Positions 36,966-50,300 of a stretch of 64,000 nt of DNA are shown here, piece by piece. The notes below the pieces were generated by a model. That model did not search any database, was not told the DNA's origin, and was given only the letters and a program-made list of their open reading frames with translations. Source of the DNA: Monosporascus cannonballus (Eukaryota > Ascomycota > Sordariomycetes > Xylariales); assembly GCA_004154925.1 (NCBI GenBank), contig QJNS01000752.1:739986-803985 (forward strand). Reading direction: 5' to 3'. Numbering within the stretch: the first letter of the stretch is position 1; each line of letters begins with the position of its first letter. Made by a program: the position numbers and the translations under genes.

Positions 36966-37915
36966 TAAAATAATATAATAATGAATAGAAATAAATTAAG
37001 GCCTCTTCGAATCTAATTTATAATAACCGACTTTATGTAAAACAATGAAAAGACTGGAAATGCCGTATGTTCAGAATATGTTTAAAATATTGCAAAAGAT
37101 TAATGATAGAAAGCATTCTCTGATAAAGTGGGTATAAAAATATAATTAACTTTTATTATATATTTATTTCAAAAACAGCATTAACTTGTTAATTAAATTC
37201 TTATTACATTTTAACGATATGTGTTAACACTTATATTATAAAGTAAGATAAAAATGGATTATAGTTTAAAATAAACGAGAAACGTTTACCAAATATACGT
37301 AACGTAATTAATAAAAATACCACCGTTTAAATAATTTTATTACGAATTAATATAATTAATAAACCGAATAAAAACATTGGAAATTACCAAATTATCCCGG
37401 ATAATAATTTAAGGAATACGTTTCAATATAAAAGCGAAAAAGCTATGTTATATTTATTATATAAAATAATATAATTAAATAGTTTAAATTATTAAACGCG
37501 ATATATACTTATTAAGTTATGAAAAAGTCACGGACTTCTTATAATTGAAATGAAAAATATATTATAATAATATTCAAGAAGTACCCGTAGATAATAGATT
37601 AAAAAACTTATAATTTTTAATTGGAAAATGCATTTTAATTCCGATTATATACATTGCATTTTCCAAAATGCTTTCGAAAACTTCAAATAAGATAACGATT
37701 TAGCGATAAACCTTTTTATAATTTACAAAATACACCTACTGAAAAGTAAATGTATAAGTCTTAATTTTAAAAGACATTTCCAAATAAGTATAGTATTTTA
37801 ATTAAAACGAAAAGAAATATTCAAAATTTAAAATTTTCGAATATAATATATTTTTTAAACGTTTATTTAACGTAATTACGAGGGCCGATCGCATATAAGC
37901 CGTTTAACGTTAAAA
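36966..37915. other. A+T-rich stretch without recognisable gene
   Basis: No frame of note and no clear repeat partner seen. By position it could be the leader and gag of D copy 2. A short inverted similarity, GCATTTTCC near 37,630 and 37,660, is noted without interpretation. Confidence 0.4.
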
Positions 37916-38122
37916 TGTAAGATAATGGACAGCTGTGAGCTTGGAAAAGGTGATCTCCGACCAGTCGCAGAGCGTATTCCAAGAAGTGAGTGTATTAGGT
38001 TACTTTTATCTGGCGTTTCCTACTAGCTGCCAGATAGTGGATTTATATTAGTAAGTGGGTCGGTGGCTGATCAGTGGCTGGTCGGCTACCAGCCTCATCC
38101 TCATAGGGGCTGTATTGTTACA
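37916..38122. mobile_element. 207-bp solo-LTR-like element F, TSD TAAAA
   Basis: A sharply G+C-richer island in AT-rich D sequence. It begins TGTAAGATAATGG, ends TGTATTGTTACA and is flanked by TAAAA at 37,911-37,915 and 38,123-38,127. TG...CA ends with a 5-bp duplication suit a solo LTR. It has no second copy in this window. The duplication is A/T-only, so chance agreement is possible, but the composition step at both ends supports the borders. Confidence 0.7.
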
Positions 38123-40029
38123 TAAAATTAAAAGATCAAATAAAAAATATCAACAAATACGTTTAAACGCATTTTACAATAAAAATCTAACGAAAAAAAC
38201 CTAATTACAAATATTCGAGTTCAACGAAAAAAAGAGAGAACCTTATAAAAGAAACTTTTCTATCGCCGAATAAATACGGACCATAATAAACCTATTCGGC
38301 TTAAAAGATTATTAAATACTTTAAAAAGAAATTACGTTCGGATTTATTAGAATTATGGAGAAAAAAGGTATATTAATTCTGATTATATAGTAAAATTTAA
38401 AAATGGTTTTCTTTTTTAACTAAAGAATAACAGTACGAAAAATAAAAGTAATTTACCGTTATTTAGAATTTTACGGTTTTCGATAATTGGAATAATTGGA
38501 AAAAGTACGGCTGGAATAAAAATACGCGTTTAACCTATTTTGGCCGAATGACGTCGTACAATTAATCTAAGGTTATTATTAAGAAATTTTGTTACTGTTA
38601 TAAAAGAAACGTTTAACGTACGATTACTGCACGAATGAATTTAAATACTTAAACGAAAACAAATATATATAATAAAGGTGTTATAAAGAATATAATTTCC
38701 GTTTGATAACCGTCGATATATTTGCGTTAATAAAAATTAATAAATCTTGTATTAAATATTATCGGGGTTTTAAAATTAAACTTAAAATAACAAGAAATTA
38801 TTAGAAAGTCCGATAAGTTTATTATATTTATTTTACAAATTATTATAACTCTTCGGTCCTTAATTTGCTATTATTTCCATTACAGCTAAGTAAATAAAAC
38901 ATTGTATTAAATATTATAAAATACGAATAAATTTACGTAAATATAAAAGAAATCGACGATAAAAAAATAACAAATTTAATATTTACAAAAGAATTAATTC
39001 ATATCGTTAATATTGTTAACTTTGAGAATAACCGTGATATTCTTGAATTTAAGCAAAATAAATTATTTTGAAAACCGTATAATTATTCAAATACTTAAAA
39101 AAAATTCCGAAACGTATATTCTGAAAAGAAAAGCGAAAACGTTTTTTATATTTATGGAAACCAAATATGTTATAAAATTAATAATAAGCAAATTACCGCT
39201 TATAAGGCCAACTTTACTAATTCCAGAGTTCTAATAGCGAAAATTTGAAAAATATATTTACAAAAGTTTACAAATTAAACAATTCGAAAATCGATATCGA
39301 AAATCGCCGTTTCTAGTTTATTTATATTTAAACAGAACGGCAGATTGCGGCTATATATCGATTAGCGATTGCTATACTGAGTTACTCTAAAAAAATAACA
39401 TCTTTTATTATAAATTTTTAAAGTTATAAATCAGTTAAAATCTATTAAAGTATATTTATAATAAGGTTTTAGAGAAATATAGTTTTACACATATGTTAAA
39501 AACTAATATATAAAATATTGTTTTTTAAATAAAATACGGTTAATTTAGGAATAGAGTAATAATTTTTGAACTTATTGATATTTTTATAAATATATATATA
39601 AATATATATATATGCATATAGTTTTAATCGGTTTTATCGATTCAAATTATATTATTAGTTTAAACAATACCGTAATATCTTCGCTTATTTTTCGAACGTT
39701 CAAAAAACATTAATTATTTGCTATATTTAAAAAAAAATACCAATATTTCAAAAACGAAATGTCTTTCATAAGATGTATCGTAAATATCAAAAAAATATAA
39801 ATGAATGCTTAAAAGGTCGTCGTAATTTAAAGGTAAAAATCTCTTAAATTAACGTATAACGTCTAAATATTTTTTAAGCATTATTAACTTTTATAGAAAT
39901 TGGTAACTTATTATTTAAAAATCATCACTTTTATTATTAATTTATTAAAGAAACCAGTAAGAAAATAGGTTTTAATAAATTAATAAAATAACCGCAATAT
40001 TTAAAAAATTAAAAACCGTTTGCCGTAAT
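38123..40029 (+). pseudogene. Family D Gypsy copy 2: gag to RT remnant, cut by element C
   Basis: Plus-strand RT is recognisable at 39,310-40,029. It reads SSLFIFKQNGRLRLYID (the LFVxKxxGxLRLxxDYR entry of Ty3/Gypsy RT), then a VTLKK-like stretch, and near its end SFIRxIVxIK-like sequence, DVQIFL-like residues and NLLKKPVRK, the usual RT-to-RNase H passage. Upstream, 38,150-38,700 reads as a gag-like frame with stops, and 39,013-39,234 is an open 73-codon remnant between them. The frame is broken at 40,029 by element C and should resume at 47,318. Confidence 0.65.
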
Positions 40030-40451
40030 TGTTACGGATCCCCGAATAAACCCGTTCTGGAGGCCCCAGGGCTGCAGAAAAAGGAAAAACTCCATACTCT
40101 AAGTTACGTAACTTGGAGTGATCTAATTAATCTATTAGATTATATAGATCGTTATGATCTGGGTGATTTAACAGATCCAAAAGATTAGTATCACACCAGT
40201 AGAATAGGAGGAGGTATAAAACTTTAGGTTTCCTATATAAATAGCCATTTACTTAATTTTTCGTTTCTTAGCTATTAATTTAAGCTTTCAGTTAAAGGTA
40301 ACTGTACCGTTCTTTAATTAAAGGAAAAATATTTAAATTTTTTTAACGAACAAATCATTAAATTATTCCTCGCCTTATTATTACCTGCAAATCAAAACCT
40401 TTTTCGGATATTGCTTATACCTCCAGATAGATATATGATAAGTTCGTTACA
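40030..40451 (+). repeat. 5' LTR of element C
   Basis: 422 bp, TGTTACGGATCCCC to AGTTCGTTACA. It contains an ACTTxxAGTGATCT-type region and a TATAAATAG-like sequence near 40,236 that may be a promoter element. Confidence 0.9.
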
Positions 40452-40899
40452 TTTTGATAATTCCTTGATTAATAGCCGACGAATGGTTTAAGGCCCAGTT
40501 AGGTATAAATTTTCCTAAACTTAATACAGACGATAACATAGGACGACGTTCAGAAAATAAATAACATATCTGATTCCCGTTATTAGTTAATAAAAAATTA
40601 GTAATAAAATTAGACGATTTACTATTTATTAAAGAAATTTTCCAGCTGATAAATAATATAATACTTTTTATTATTAGATTTTAAGGAGGCCTTTTTTCCT
40701 TTTAATCCTAGTAACAACCTTTACCCGTAAAGGAAATAATTAAGGTGTAAGGAGAGAAAATAAATAAAAAAAAAGAAAAATATCCAGCTGGAAAATAGAA
40801 AAAAAAGGTACCAAAACGTTTAATTAAAGAAAAAAAACTTATTATAAAAAAACGATTGGACTTTTTGGCCCAAAAGGTTAAAAGCTTAAAGAAAAAGAA

Positions 40900-41900
40900 T
40901 ATTCGGTTCGCCAAAGAAAAAAACCAGTTTTTCTATAATTTGGCTTTTTAAGGGGACGAAATTAAGGGGCTGATTACCGACCACCTTCGTTAAATATAAG
41001 ATAAGCACCAGAAAAAATTTTGATTTTATTATTGTTCGGCGTAAACCGGATATAGAAAAAAATTGTTTCACCTCTTGGTTATTACGGAATGCCAGACGTC
41101 AAGGGCTATAAGCTAATTCCCCCTAAGCCTTACGATAAATCAAAAAATCCTGATGGATTTTTGGTTTAGGCCAGATTTCACCTTAAGTTTTACGAAAGTT
41201 CTTTAACGGAAAATTATTAAAAGGTGATAGCCATTTCCCAGTTACTGACCGGACGAATCCGGAAGTAATTCGAACCCATTTTAACGGATTACTTTGAAAA
41301 GTATTTAAAGGAATCCTTAAATTTTATTAATTATATTTTTGGTAAATACGGTTATTTTAAGGAATAAATACGGGCCTTATTCGGAAATCCTGATAAGGAG
41401 TAATATGTAATTAAATAATTTTATTTCCTTTGCCAAATTAAGTTAACGTTTGAATATACGACCGAATTTAACCGCTTAGTAATTATTTTAAATTTATCCG
41501 AAAATACATTATTTTATTTTTATTATAACGGCTTAAAGTTTTAAGTTAAGGACAAAATATATATAGAACCCAAAATGGGATTTTTTGCAGAATATACCGA
41601 TAAGGTTATTATTGCCGACCGTCGTACCTTTAATCGGTACTTCGAAAAAAAAGAAACCGGCAAACGAAGTGATAATAAGGGCTTTAATAGCCAAATTAAG
41701 AAAGATAAGGGCAAGTTTTAAAAGGAAGCGAGTTCCGTTTTAAAGGAACCCAAAAAAGATAAGTCCAAAATGGAATGTTTTAATTGTAGCAAAAAGAGAC
41801 ATTTTAAAAACGAATACCGTTTTTCCGCCAAAAGGAACTTTAAGAAAGGAAAAATTCCTTAACCCCAGAAAAAAGTTAGAATAACCGAATAAAAAACTGA
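40900..41900 (+). pseudogene. Gag of element C with CCHC zinc knuckle
   Basis: A plus-strand remnant ending in a zinc knuckle at about 41,768-41,815. It reads ECFNCSKKRHFKNEYR, that is C-x2-C-x4-H-x4-C with the last Cys changed to Tyr, as a TGC-to-TAC RIP change would give. The upstream part (41,340-41,700) is Lys/Asp/Tyr-rich as in fungal Gypsy gag. Stops interrupt it. The minus-strand open frames at 40,708-41,071 are antisense shadows. Confidence 0.65.
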
Positions 41901-42779
41901 CAGTAAAATAGAAGAAAAGGAGAAAAAAGTTAATTCGATTTTTTTCTAGCCAAAATTTATTATTGCCATAATTATTTAAATTCCAAGCGATATTTTAAAA
42001 TACGAGGATTATTTAATTTGCCAGGATTTTAAGATTAAAGTTTATAAGTATTATCCCGGATAAACGGCTTTTAGGATAATTATAAAGTTAGGATGTTAGT
42101 ATTATTTTAATTCCTAAAAGTATAAGATATATATAAAGGACGGTTAATTTCGACCAGATACTAATAATTATGGACAGTTATTCCCGAAGTTTTGTAAATT
42201 CCCAGAATGCATTATTTATTAAAAAACGTTATCGGTAAACCCTTATAACCTGTTATATTTTACCATTTATTATTAAAACGATTATTTCCTTTATTTCCCA
42301 ATTAAAAAGGATAATAACTTTTGGCCCGGATAAAATAATAAAACCTTTACCGAATCAGATAATAAATGCCGATATACAGAAATTTTATGATGGCCAAAAT
42401 ATTTAAAATTTTATTATATATACCCTAAGTTAAAACGGAATCAAAAGGTTATATTGTAAAGATGTTTATGTTATTTTCCGATGTTTTACGTTTAATATAA
42501 GCTTTTAAATATAGGAATACCTTCTTTGGAAAATTATTTTTTTGCTTTTATAACCCAGAAGACATAAAACCAAAGGATGAGCTAGGAAAAAAATCCAATT
42601 TTGAAACCTTAGTGCAAATACGGCAAAAAAACATGGTTCCGATATAAAAACGATTAATATATTAAATATGCTATCAAAAAAGTTCGCGAAAAAGATTTAC
42701 TTAAGCCGGACGGTATTAAAAGTTAAAAAATTATAAAGGTTTTCGAAAATAAGGTATTAAAAAGCCTTAATTAATAAAA

Positions 42780-45700
42780 CCTTATATAAAGTAACGAAAG
42801 AAACGTATAGCCAGATTAAGATCTTTTTCCGATATAAAGGCAAAATGCTTAAGGCCATAATTAATTCCGGAATAAAAGGTAATTTTATTTCCCCCATAAT
42901 AACAGAAAAATATTAAATTCCCTGGAAATATAAGCTAAAGTCCTATAAGTTACGTACGGTGGACGGCAGCTTATTTACTTACGAAAACGGATAAATTTTT
43001 CGAAAAACGGAAAAATTCCTAATATAAATTTAAGAATACCAAAAATACGTCTTATTGAATATTACTAATATTTCCGGATACGATATTATCTTAAAAATAC
43101 CTTAACTTTATTATAGCAATTTACGGATTAATTAAAAAAAGTAAATATTTTCCTGGGACGAAATACCAGATAAAGATAATCGAAAAATTTGTTATATTAT
43201 TAAAGAAATACGGGTTCCTAATTAGATCTTTACGGTACCTCCGGAATATTAAGGGTTTAAAAAATTATTTAAAGACAGAAAAAATTACGAATTACCGTTA
43301 TACAATTAATAGGACTATTAGATATTTATTAAAAAAAAGGTATTATCCTAAGTTTTATAAGATTTACCATATAAATTCAGAAAAGTCAAAAATTTTATAA
43401 AAAAATATATAATTAAATTTTAAAAAAAATATATTTAATTTTTTAATTCCTTTATTGGATACCTTATTTTTATGGTATTAAAGATTAAGGATAAAAAGTA
43501 AAAAATCGATAAAAACGGAAACCTGGTTTTTAAAAAAGTGATCGATTACCAATAGTTAAACGATATTACGATTAAGAACGGATATTTTTTAACCTTTATA
43601 AATACGTTAAAGGAAAATACTAGCAAAGCAAAATAATTTATTATACTTAATTTCCGAAACGGATATTACTGTATTAAAATGGCCAAAGAAAATGGAAAAT
43701 AGCATTTAAAATAATATATGGATTTTACGAATACAAAATAATGCCTATAGGATTTATTAATATTTCCGCCAGCTTTTAACGCCTAATAATAATTACGTTT
43801 AAAAAATTTTTGGATAAATTTATTTTCGTTTATCTTAACAATATCTTTATTTATTTCGAAATTTTGGAAAAATACAAGGAGCATATTGCCTAAATGTTCC
43901 AGATATTAAATAAAGTAAATATCCGAATTAACCCGGCCAAAAATATATGGCATACGTAAAAATTGGACTTTTTAAGATATACTTTTATTTGTGGCCAAAT
44001 TTAGATTTAACGTTTTAAGATAAAAACAATTAAGGATTAGCTTATCCCTAAGAAGGCAACCGTTACCGATATTCGGCAAATCTTAGGATTTACGGGTTAT
44101 GTACGTAACTTAATTAAGGGATACGGAGATATAATTAAATTATTAACGAAATTTACTACCAAAAAGTACGTAAAAAAGGAATTTGAATTTCCAGAAAAAA
44201 CAAAAAAAGTATTCTAGATTTTAAAAAATGTAATTACCAGCGGACCTATAATAAGATTACCTAATGCCGACAAAAAGAAACGCCTAAAAACGGATATTTC
44301 AGATTACGTATTAAGTGCTATCTTAAAATAATTAAAGGATAACGGCAAATGGTACTTAGTGGCATATTATTTAAAAGTATTCCGAAATATAAAACTTAAA
44401 TATCCGATTTACGATAAGGAACTGTTGGCGATTATTAATACCTTTAAGGAATAAAAGCTTTTTTTTAACGGAACGAAAGAATTTTTCGATATTTACTTTA
44501 ATTATAAAAGCCTTATCCAATTTATAAAGATATAAAAATTAAATAAAAAATATAAGGTTTAAATAATTTTTTGGTTAAAATTCAACTTTAAAATATATTA
44601 TATTAAAGGAAAAAAAAATATTTAAGGAAATATTCTTAATCGCAAAGGCGATTACGACTTCAAAATTCTTAAAAAAAGCATATAAATGCTATAATATAAT
44701 TAAGATAGCATTATATAGTTATGTGAAATTTTAAGGAAATTATCGCCCGAACTTTTGATACGGTTCCGAAATTCCTACGATAAGGAGGAACAAAAAAAAA
44801 TTTAACAACTGAAAGAATAATTAAAAAATTAGCTGCTGTACCATGGTAAAATCTATGTTCTTAAGGATCAATAAAAATAATTCGTAAAGGAATTTTACGA
44901 AAACTTATTATACGGATACCAAAGAATTTTTAAGATTATTAGACGATTATAAGAAAAATATGATTTTCCAGAGTTAAGCCGTATAATTAAAAAGGTAATC
45001 AAAAATTGCAATATTTGTAATAAGGTTAAGGTAGTATATTATAAGCCTTATAAGTTATTATAACTTATTAATATTTCTGATAAGGCATAGAATACTATAA
45101 CTTAAGATTTTATTATTAACTTACCTTTATTTAAAAACTTAATTACTGGAGTTGAATATGACGGAATATGGGTAATTGTCGACAGATTTACTAAATATGG
45201 GTATTTTTTACCTTTTAAAGGAAATATAACGGCAAAATAATTGGCTTACGTTTTTATCAGATAATATCTTAATAAATATGGGATACCTGAAAAAATCGTT
45301 TTAAACCGAAATACGTTATTTACTTTAAAATTCGGCATTAATTTTTTTAAATAAATTAATATTAAATTTAAGTTTTTAATAACGTATTATCCCTAAACGG
45401 ATAATTAAACCGAAAAATTAAACCAAACCTTAGAATAATATTTACGAAATTACGTTAATTATTAACAGAATAATTAGGTAAAACTTTTACCATTAATACA
45501 AATCGCTTATAATATATTAATTAACGAAAATATAGGTATATTTTTTTATATAGCTGTATACGGATATAATGCAAAAATAAAACGACTTAAATAACCGTTT
45601 AATAAGGTACCAAAAATTATTACGATTACCCTAAAAGTGAAAATATTAATAATAAAAATCAAAATAATTTAAGCCCGTTTCCAAAACGAATTACGATATC

Positions 45701-46180
45701 TCTAATAACGGATAACCCAGTATTACAATAAGAAAAAAATTAAAGGATTAATTTTAACGAAAAGAAATAAAGTTTATTTATTATGCTAAAAACAAAACGT
45801 AATTTCGAATATTTTACAAATTAAAATAAAAAAACTTAATAACAAATTCGATTTTAAAAAACTTAACCCGTTTAAAGTTAAAAAAATTATTTTTAGGATT
45901 AATTACCGATTGTCGCTACCCAAAAATATGAAAATACACCTTATTTTCCATATTTTTTTACTTAAACCAATACTTAAGAATGCCCCGTTAAAAATAGATT
46001 TAAAATTCGAAAAAGATTTAAACAAATACGAAATTAAACGAATACTGGATTTTAAAATAATTAAAAATAAAATCTAGTACCTAATTAAATAAAAAGGATA
46101 TTTATATAAAGAAAATACATAAAAATTATTTAACTATTTAACGAATATAATAAACTTAATTAAAACGTTTTACCGCCAAA
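42780..46180 (+). pseudogene. Pol of element C: protease, RT, RNase H, integrase, chromodomain
   Basis: Protease: INSGIKGNFIS near 42,862 (DSG changed to NSG) and later SGYDIILKIP. RT: VIDYQ near 43,540, then VYLNNIFIYF near 43,828-43,858 (YLDD changed to YLNN). RNase H: YVLSAIL and YPIYDKELLAII near 44,310-44,440. Integrase: an HHCC-like region with CNICNKVK near 45,010-45,035, a core with VIVDRFTKYGYFLPF near 45,175-45,215, LNRNTLF (Asp to Asn), and a TEKLNQTLE-like block near 45,410. Chromodomain: YEIKRILDFKI with the following KGYLYKENT near 46,030-46,120. This order and the C-terminal chromodomain place C in the chromovirus branch. Catalytic changes and stops show it is dead. Confidence 0.8.
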
Positions 46181-46249
46181 ATCTTAACCGACCGTTTTTA
46201 ATACGGCTAAGGTTACAGGCGATAACGGTCCCCCGTTTAAATCCAAACT

Positions 46250-46620
46250 TTCGGCGTTCTAATTAAAGGAAATAAACGCCTTTATTATGGCGTTTATTTT
46301 TAAAACAAGCTGCGCTTATTCCGTTTCCATACGACGTCGTTTTTTTTTCATCCTTTTCCGTTCCTTTAGCTGGTTCAGTTCGTAATTTTCGAAAAGTAAC
46401 TATAACCCTTTTTCTTTTAAAATATCTTCTTAATAACGTAAACGTTACAGCTTATTTATTTTTTTCGATATTTCCTTTTGAAATTTTCGTTATAATTTTA
46501 CGAACTCGTTTTTGGTAATATAATGCTCCTTTTAAAGGCAGTTACGTTCGGAATTAATATTTTTTAACGAAAACATAATAATCGTTAGTCCGTTATAATA
46601 ACGTTAACGACGGGTATAAT
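46250..46620 (-). pseudogene. Decayed antisense coiled-coil ORF at the 3' end of element C
   Basis: A minus-strand frame, opposite to pol, between the chromodomain and the 3' LTR. Reading right to left it gives MFSLKNINSERNC, then KEHYITKNEFVKL, KFQKEISKKINKL, EKGL-LLFENYELNQLKE and a Lys/Arg-rich run KRMKKKRRRMETE. The few stops are TAA in place of probable CAA. Regular leucine spacing suggests a coiled coil, and a cysteine lies at its N-terminal side. Position and architecture resemble the antisense frames of family A, although the sequences are not obviously alike. Function unknown. Confidence 0.55.
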
Positions 46621-46890
46621 AATAACAGCTTAAAATATTTTTTGTTATAAAACACTTAAACTTTCCAAATAAAAAGCAGTTAAAATAAAGTAATACCTTA
46701 AATCCAAACTTGAAAATGTAAATAAACCGGTTATTGTAAGTTTAACGTTGGTTTGTACGGGAAGGGCGCGCCGGTTTTTCTGCTCGACCCGCCATAATGA
46801 GTTGGCGGTAAGAAAAATAGTTTTTAATTAGAGGGGAAAAGTGCTTACCTTTTTATCTTTGGGACAAAGATCCTGAAAAAAGGAAAATGG

Positions 46891-47312
46891 TATTACGGAT
46901 CCCCGAATAAACCCGTTCTGGAGGCCCCAGGGTTGCAAAAAAGGGAAAAGCTCCATATTTTAAGTTACGTAACTTAAAATAATTTAATTGATTTATTAAA
47001 TTATATAAATTGTTATAATTTAAATAATTTAACAAATCCAAAAAATCAGTATTATATCAATAAAATAGGAGGAGGTATAAAACTTTAAGTTTTTTATGTA
47101 AATAGCCACCTATTTAATTTTTTGTTCCTTAACTATTAATCTAAGCTTTTAGTCAAAGGTAATTGCACCGTTCTTTAATTAAGGGAAAAGTACTTAAATC
47201 TTTTTAACGAACAGATTACTGAATTATTCCTCGCCCTATTATTACCTGCAAATTAAGACCCTTTTCGGATACTGCTTATACCTCCAGGTGGATATATAAC
47301 AGGTTCGTTACA
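46891..47312 (+). repeat. 3' LTR of element C
   Basis: 422 bp, TATTACGGATCCCC (RIP form of TGTTACGG) to GGTTCGTTACA. Same length as the 5' LTR and more A+T-rich in 46,960-47,040. Confidence 0.9.
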
Positions 47313-50300
47313 GTAATACGATTCTGTTCCAATAATAAGATCTTATTAAATATATACACATAAAAATACATATATTTATTAAAGCAGTATGAAATATTTT
47401 ATTATAATTTTATAAGAGATTATTAATATTTAATTAGGTTTTTATTATAAAAACTTCCCAATAGTAAAATTAAGTAAAAAATAAAATAATAAAAGTTATT
47501 TGTTTTTCTAAAAGAATTTAAAACATTAACGATAATATCTAGAAAGTACCGAATTAAAATTCTTAATTTTAACGAATTATTAGATATTAAAGGAAGGAAT
47601 TACCATACTCATATAAAACCTTTAAAAAAGATTTGTCCGGTACATATATCGATTATTTTAACTCGTTTTCGCATAATATAATGAATTAAGCAAAATCGAT
47701 TTAGTTAATAAACGAAATCGATAATAAAGTTGTATATTTATATTATTTAATTATGGCGATATAATATTAACATTTATAAAGATTTCCGATTAATTAACAA
47801 ATTAGTTAAGAAAATTAAGTATTTCAAAATAACGGTAATTTAAAGAACTAAATTATCTAATTAGGCAAAATATTTTATTGAAGTTATTTAAAAGCTTTTC
47901 GAAATCAAGTGTTGGAATAAATGAAAGACAAAAGAAATTCAAATAATAAAAGTTTATAATATATTAATGTAGAATTTTTATTGTATGATTATAAATTATT
48001 TTCCAATAGAAACCGAAAATAAAATCGTATATTAATAGGTTTTATATAAAATACATTTAATAAACAAACGAAAAAAACGGCCATTATTGAGGTTACGTGA
48101 AAAGTGTTAAAAATTAAGAATAATATAAAATATAACTTTAAAATGAAGTTGTTAACAGAATTTAAAAAGTAAAGTTTTCAAAATTATTATACCGGAATAA
48201 TACGTTTTATATTTAATAACGAAATATTTAATCTTGAACATAATAATATTTATTCCCAAAATTGTAATATAATTTAAGTATAATATTTGGAAATTAAAAA
48301 TTAAACCTGCAAATATCTAAAAATTCGTGGTTTTATTTTAAGAAAATATCGAAACAAAAACAAAACATTTTATACATGTTAATACTCCTTTATTTTATTA
48401 AAATAAGTTCGTTATTTTACTAAAATACGCGGTACTATAAAAGTGAATTTATTCATATTATAATAATTTTTAAACTAGATAAATAAATAATTAAAATATT
48501 ATTATATTAGTTATCTCGAATTCTTATTAAGAGAATTTAACTAAAAACGTCTGATAATACGTCGAAAAATATTAAATATATTAAGATGTATAAATATCTA
48601 AAGATAAACCCTACGAAATGTTATAATCAATATTTTTACTTAAAAAAGTATTTTAAAAATTAAATATAAATTTTACTAAAAATCGATATTTGAATTTATA
48701 AAATAATAAATATATATATTATATAATATTACTAATTCTTACATATTTTAGAAGAATAATGTTACTAATATTTATAATGGAATTCCGAATTATTATAAAA
48801 TTAATTAATATATTATATAAAAAGATAAAATATTCACGCTCTTGTTTATGATAAATTCTTAATAATTGGGATAAAACGTATATTAACAAATTTAAAATCG
48901 AATTTTGCCAAGCTAACAAAAAATAGAAACGCCAAATATTTATAACTTATTTCTTTTAAGCGGACGACGAAATTCACCGTATAAATTAAATTCTTTAAAA
49001 AAATAGTTTTAAATTATTATAATAAAAGTTAAATAATTGAACTCCGGAAATTATAACTAACTAGATTAATTTAACACTATAATAAAAACAAATTTATCGA
49101 ACATTAGTTATTGGAAAATTCATATAATTATTTCATTTATATAATAAAATAAATACCACATATATTTGATTTTAGAATTAGAAAATGCGAAAATAATAAA
49201 GATATATAGCAAAAATTCGTTAACGATAAATGAATATTAAAAAAGCCCGTAATTAACCAATGAAGGTATTAGTATTAAAAATATTTATAAATTATATTTA
49301 TAAAATTTAAATAATAAAGTTATTTACGAAGAATTTTCAAGTTATAGGAAATCTTAAATTAATATTGACGTATATTTAGATATAAATCGTTAAACGAATA
49401 TAATCCTTAAGGTAAAATGTTTATTTATTCGAAAGTTTTTAAAATTTATATATTATATTTTTCATTTCATTCTTAAAAGTCTACTACAATGGAAAGGAAA
49501 TCGTAAATTATATGGTGTTTTGGAATTTCGAAAATATATGATAAATTTAATTTATTACAACTATCTTTTGTTACAACAGTATTTAAAATAAACGGAGTTC
49601 TTCTTTAATAAGAAAAGATTTATGGAATATATTTTTTAAAACTTATAATGCTCTTTGATAAATATATGGTGAAATTTATTAATTACGGAAATAAATTTAA
49701 AAAAACGTTAAACATTTTAATAATTATAACTCTTTTTATATATATGAAAACATATTTAAATATTTATAAAAATATTATTTAAACTTTTTAAAAATCAAAT
49801 TATAAAATAGTACTATATTAAAGAAATACCAAAAATATACAATATTAATAACTATTAATATAATAATTTTTTATTCTTAATTAATCCTAATATAAAAAAG
49901 CCGTAAAATAGAAAGGTATTATTAATACAATATTTATAATATTAAATACATTTAGTAAAACTCTAATTTATTAATTTTAATTAAAATTTTATATTTCATT
50001 AACAAATTTAAATTATATTGTTCATAATCAACTTCAAATGAATTAAAAATTAGTATACCTTGAGAATTAACACATGAACTTCTAAAGTTAATTAATCAGT
50101 TAACGGAACTAATTAATAAATATAAGGCAAAATAGAGAACTTTAAAGAGAATATACAATTAAAAACTATTTTCGATTTTCGTTAATTATATAATAATATA
50201 ATACGTTTTTAATAGATTTACAATATACCATATATATTATAACCTCTAAAATTAATCGAAATTGTGTTACTATCATGTATTATTCTATTACTAAATTTAT

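Larger units (their letters stand above)
40030..47312 (+). mobile_element. Complete chromodomain Ty3/Gypsy element C, RIP-inactivated, TSD GTAAT
   Basis: 7,283 bp with two 422-bp LTRs (40,030-40,451 and 46,891-47,312). It is flanked by perfect GTAAT at 40,025-40,029 and 47,313-47,317. A purine tract at 46,876-46,890 precedes the 3' LTR. Plus-strand order: gag with zinc knuckle, protease, RT, RNase H, integrase, chromodomain, followed by a minus-strand frame. It is inserted in the RT region of D copy 2. It is a different family from A by LTR and protein sequence. Confidence 0.9.

Noticed and set aside
40708..41071. Two minus-strand frames rich in Phe/Leu, resembling membrane proteins
   Set aside because: They are antisense to the Lys-rich gag of element C; Lys codons (AAA) read as Phe (TTT) on the other strand.
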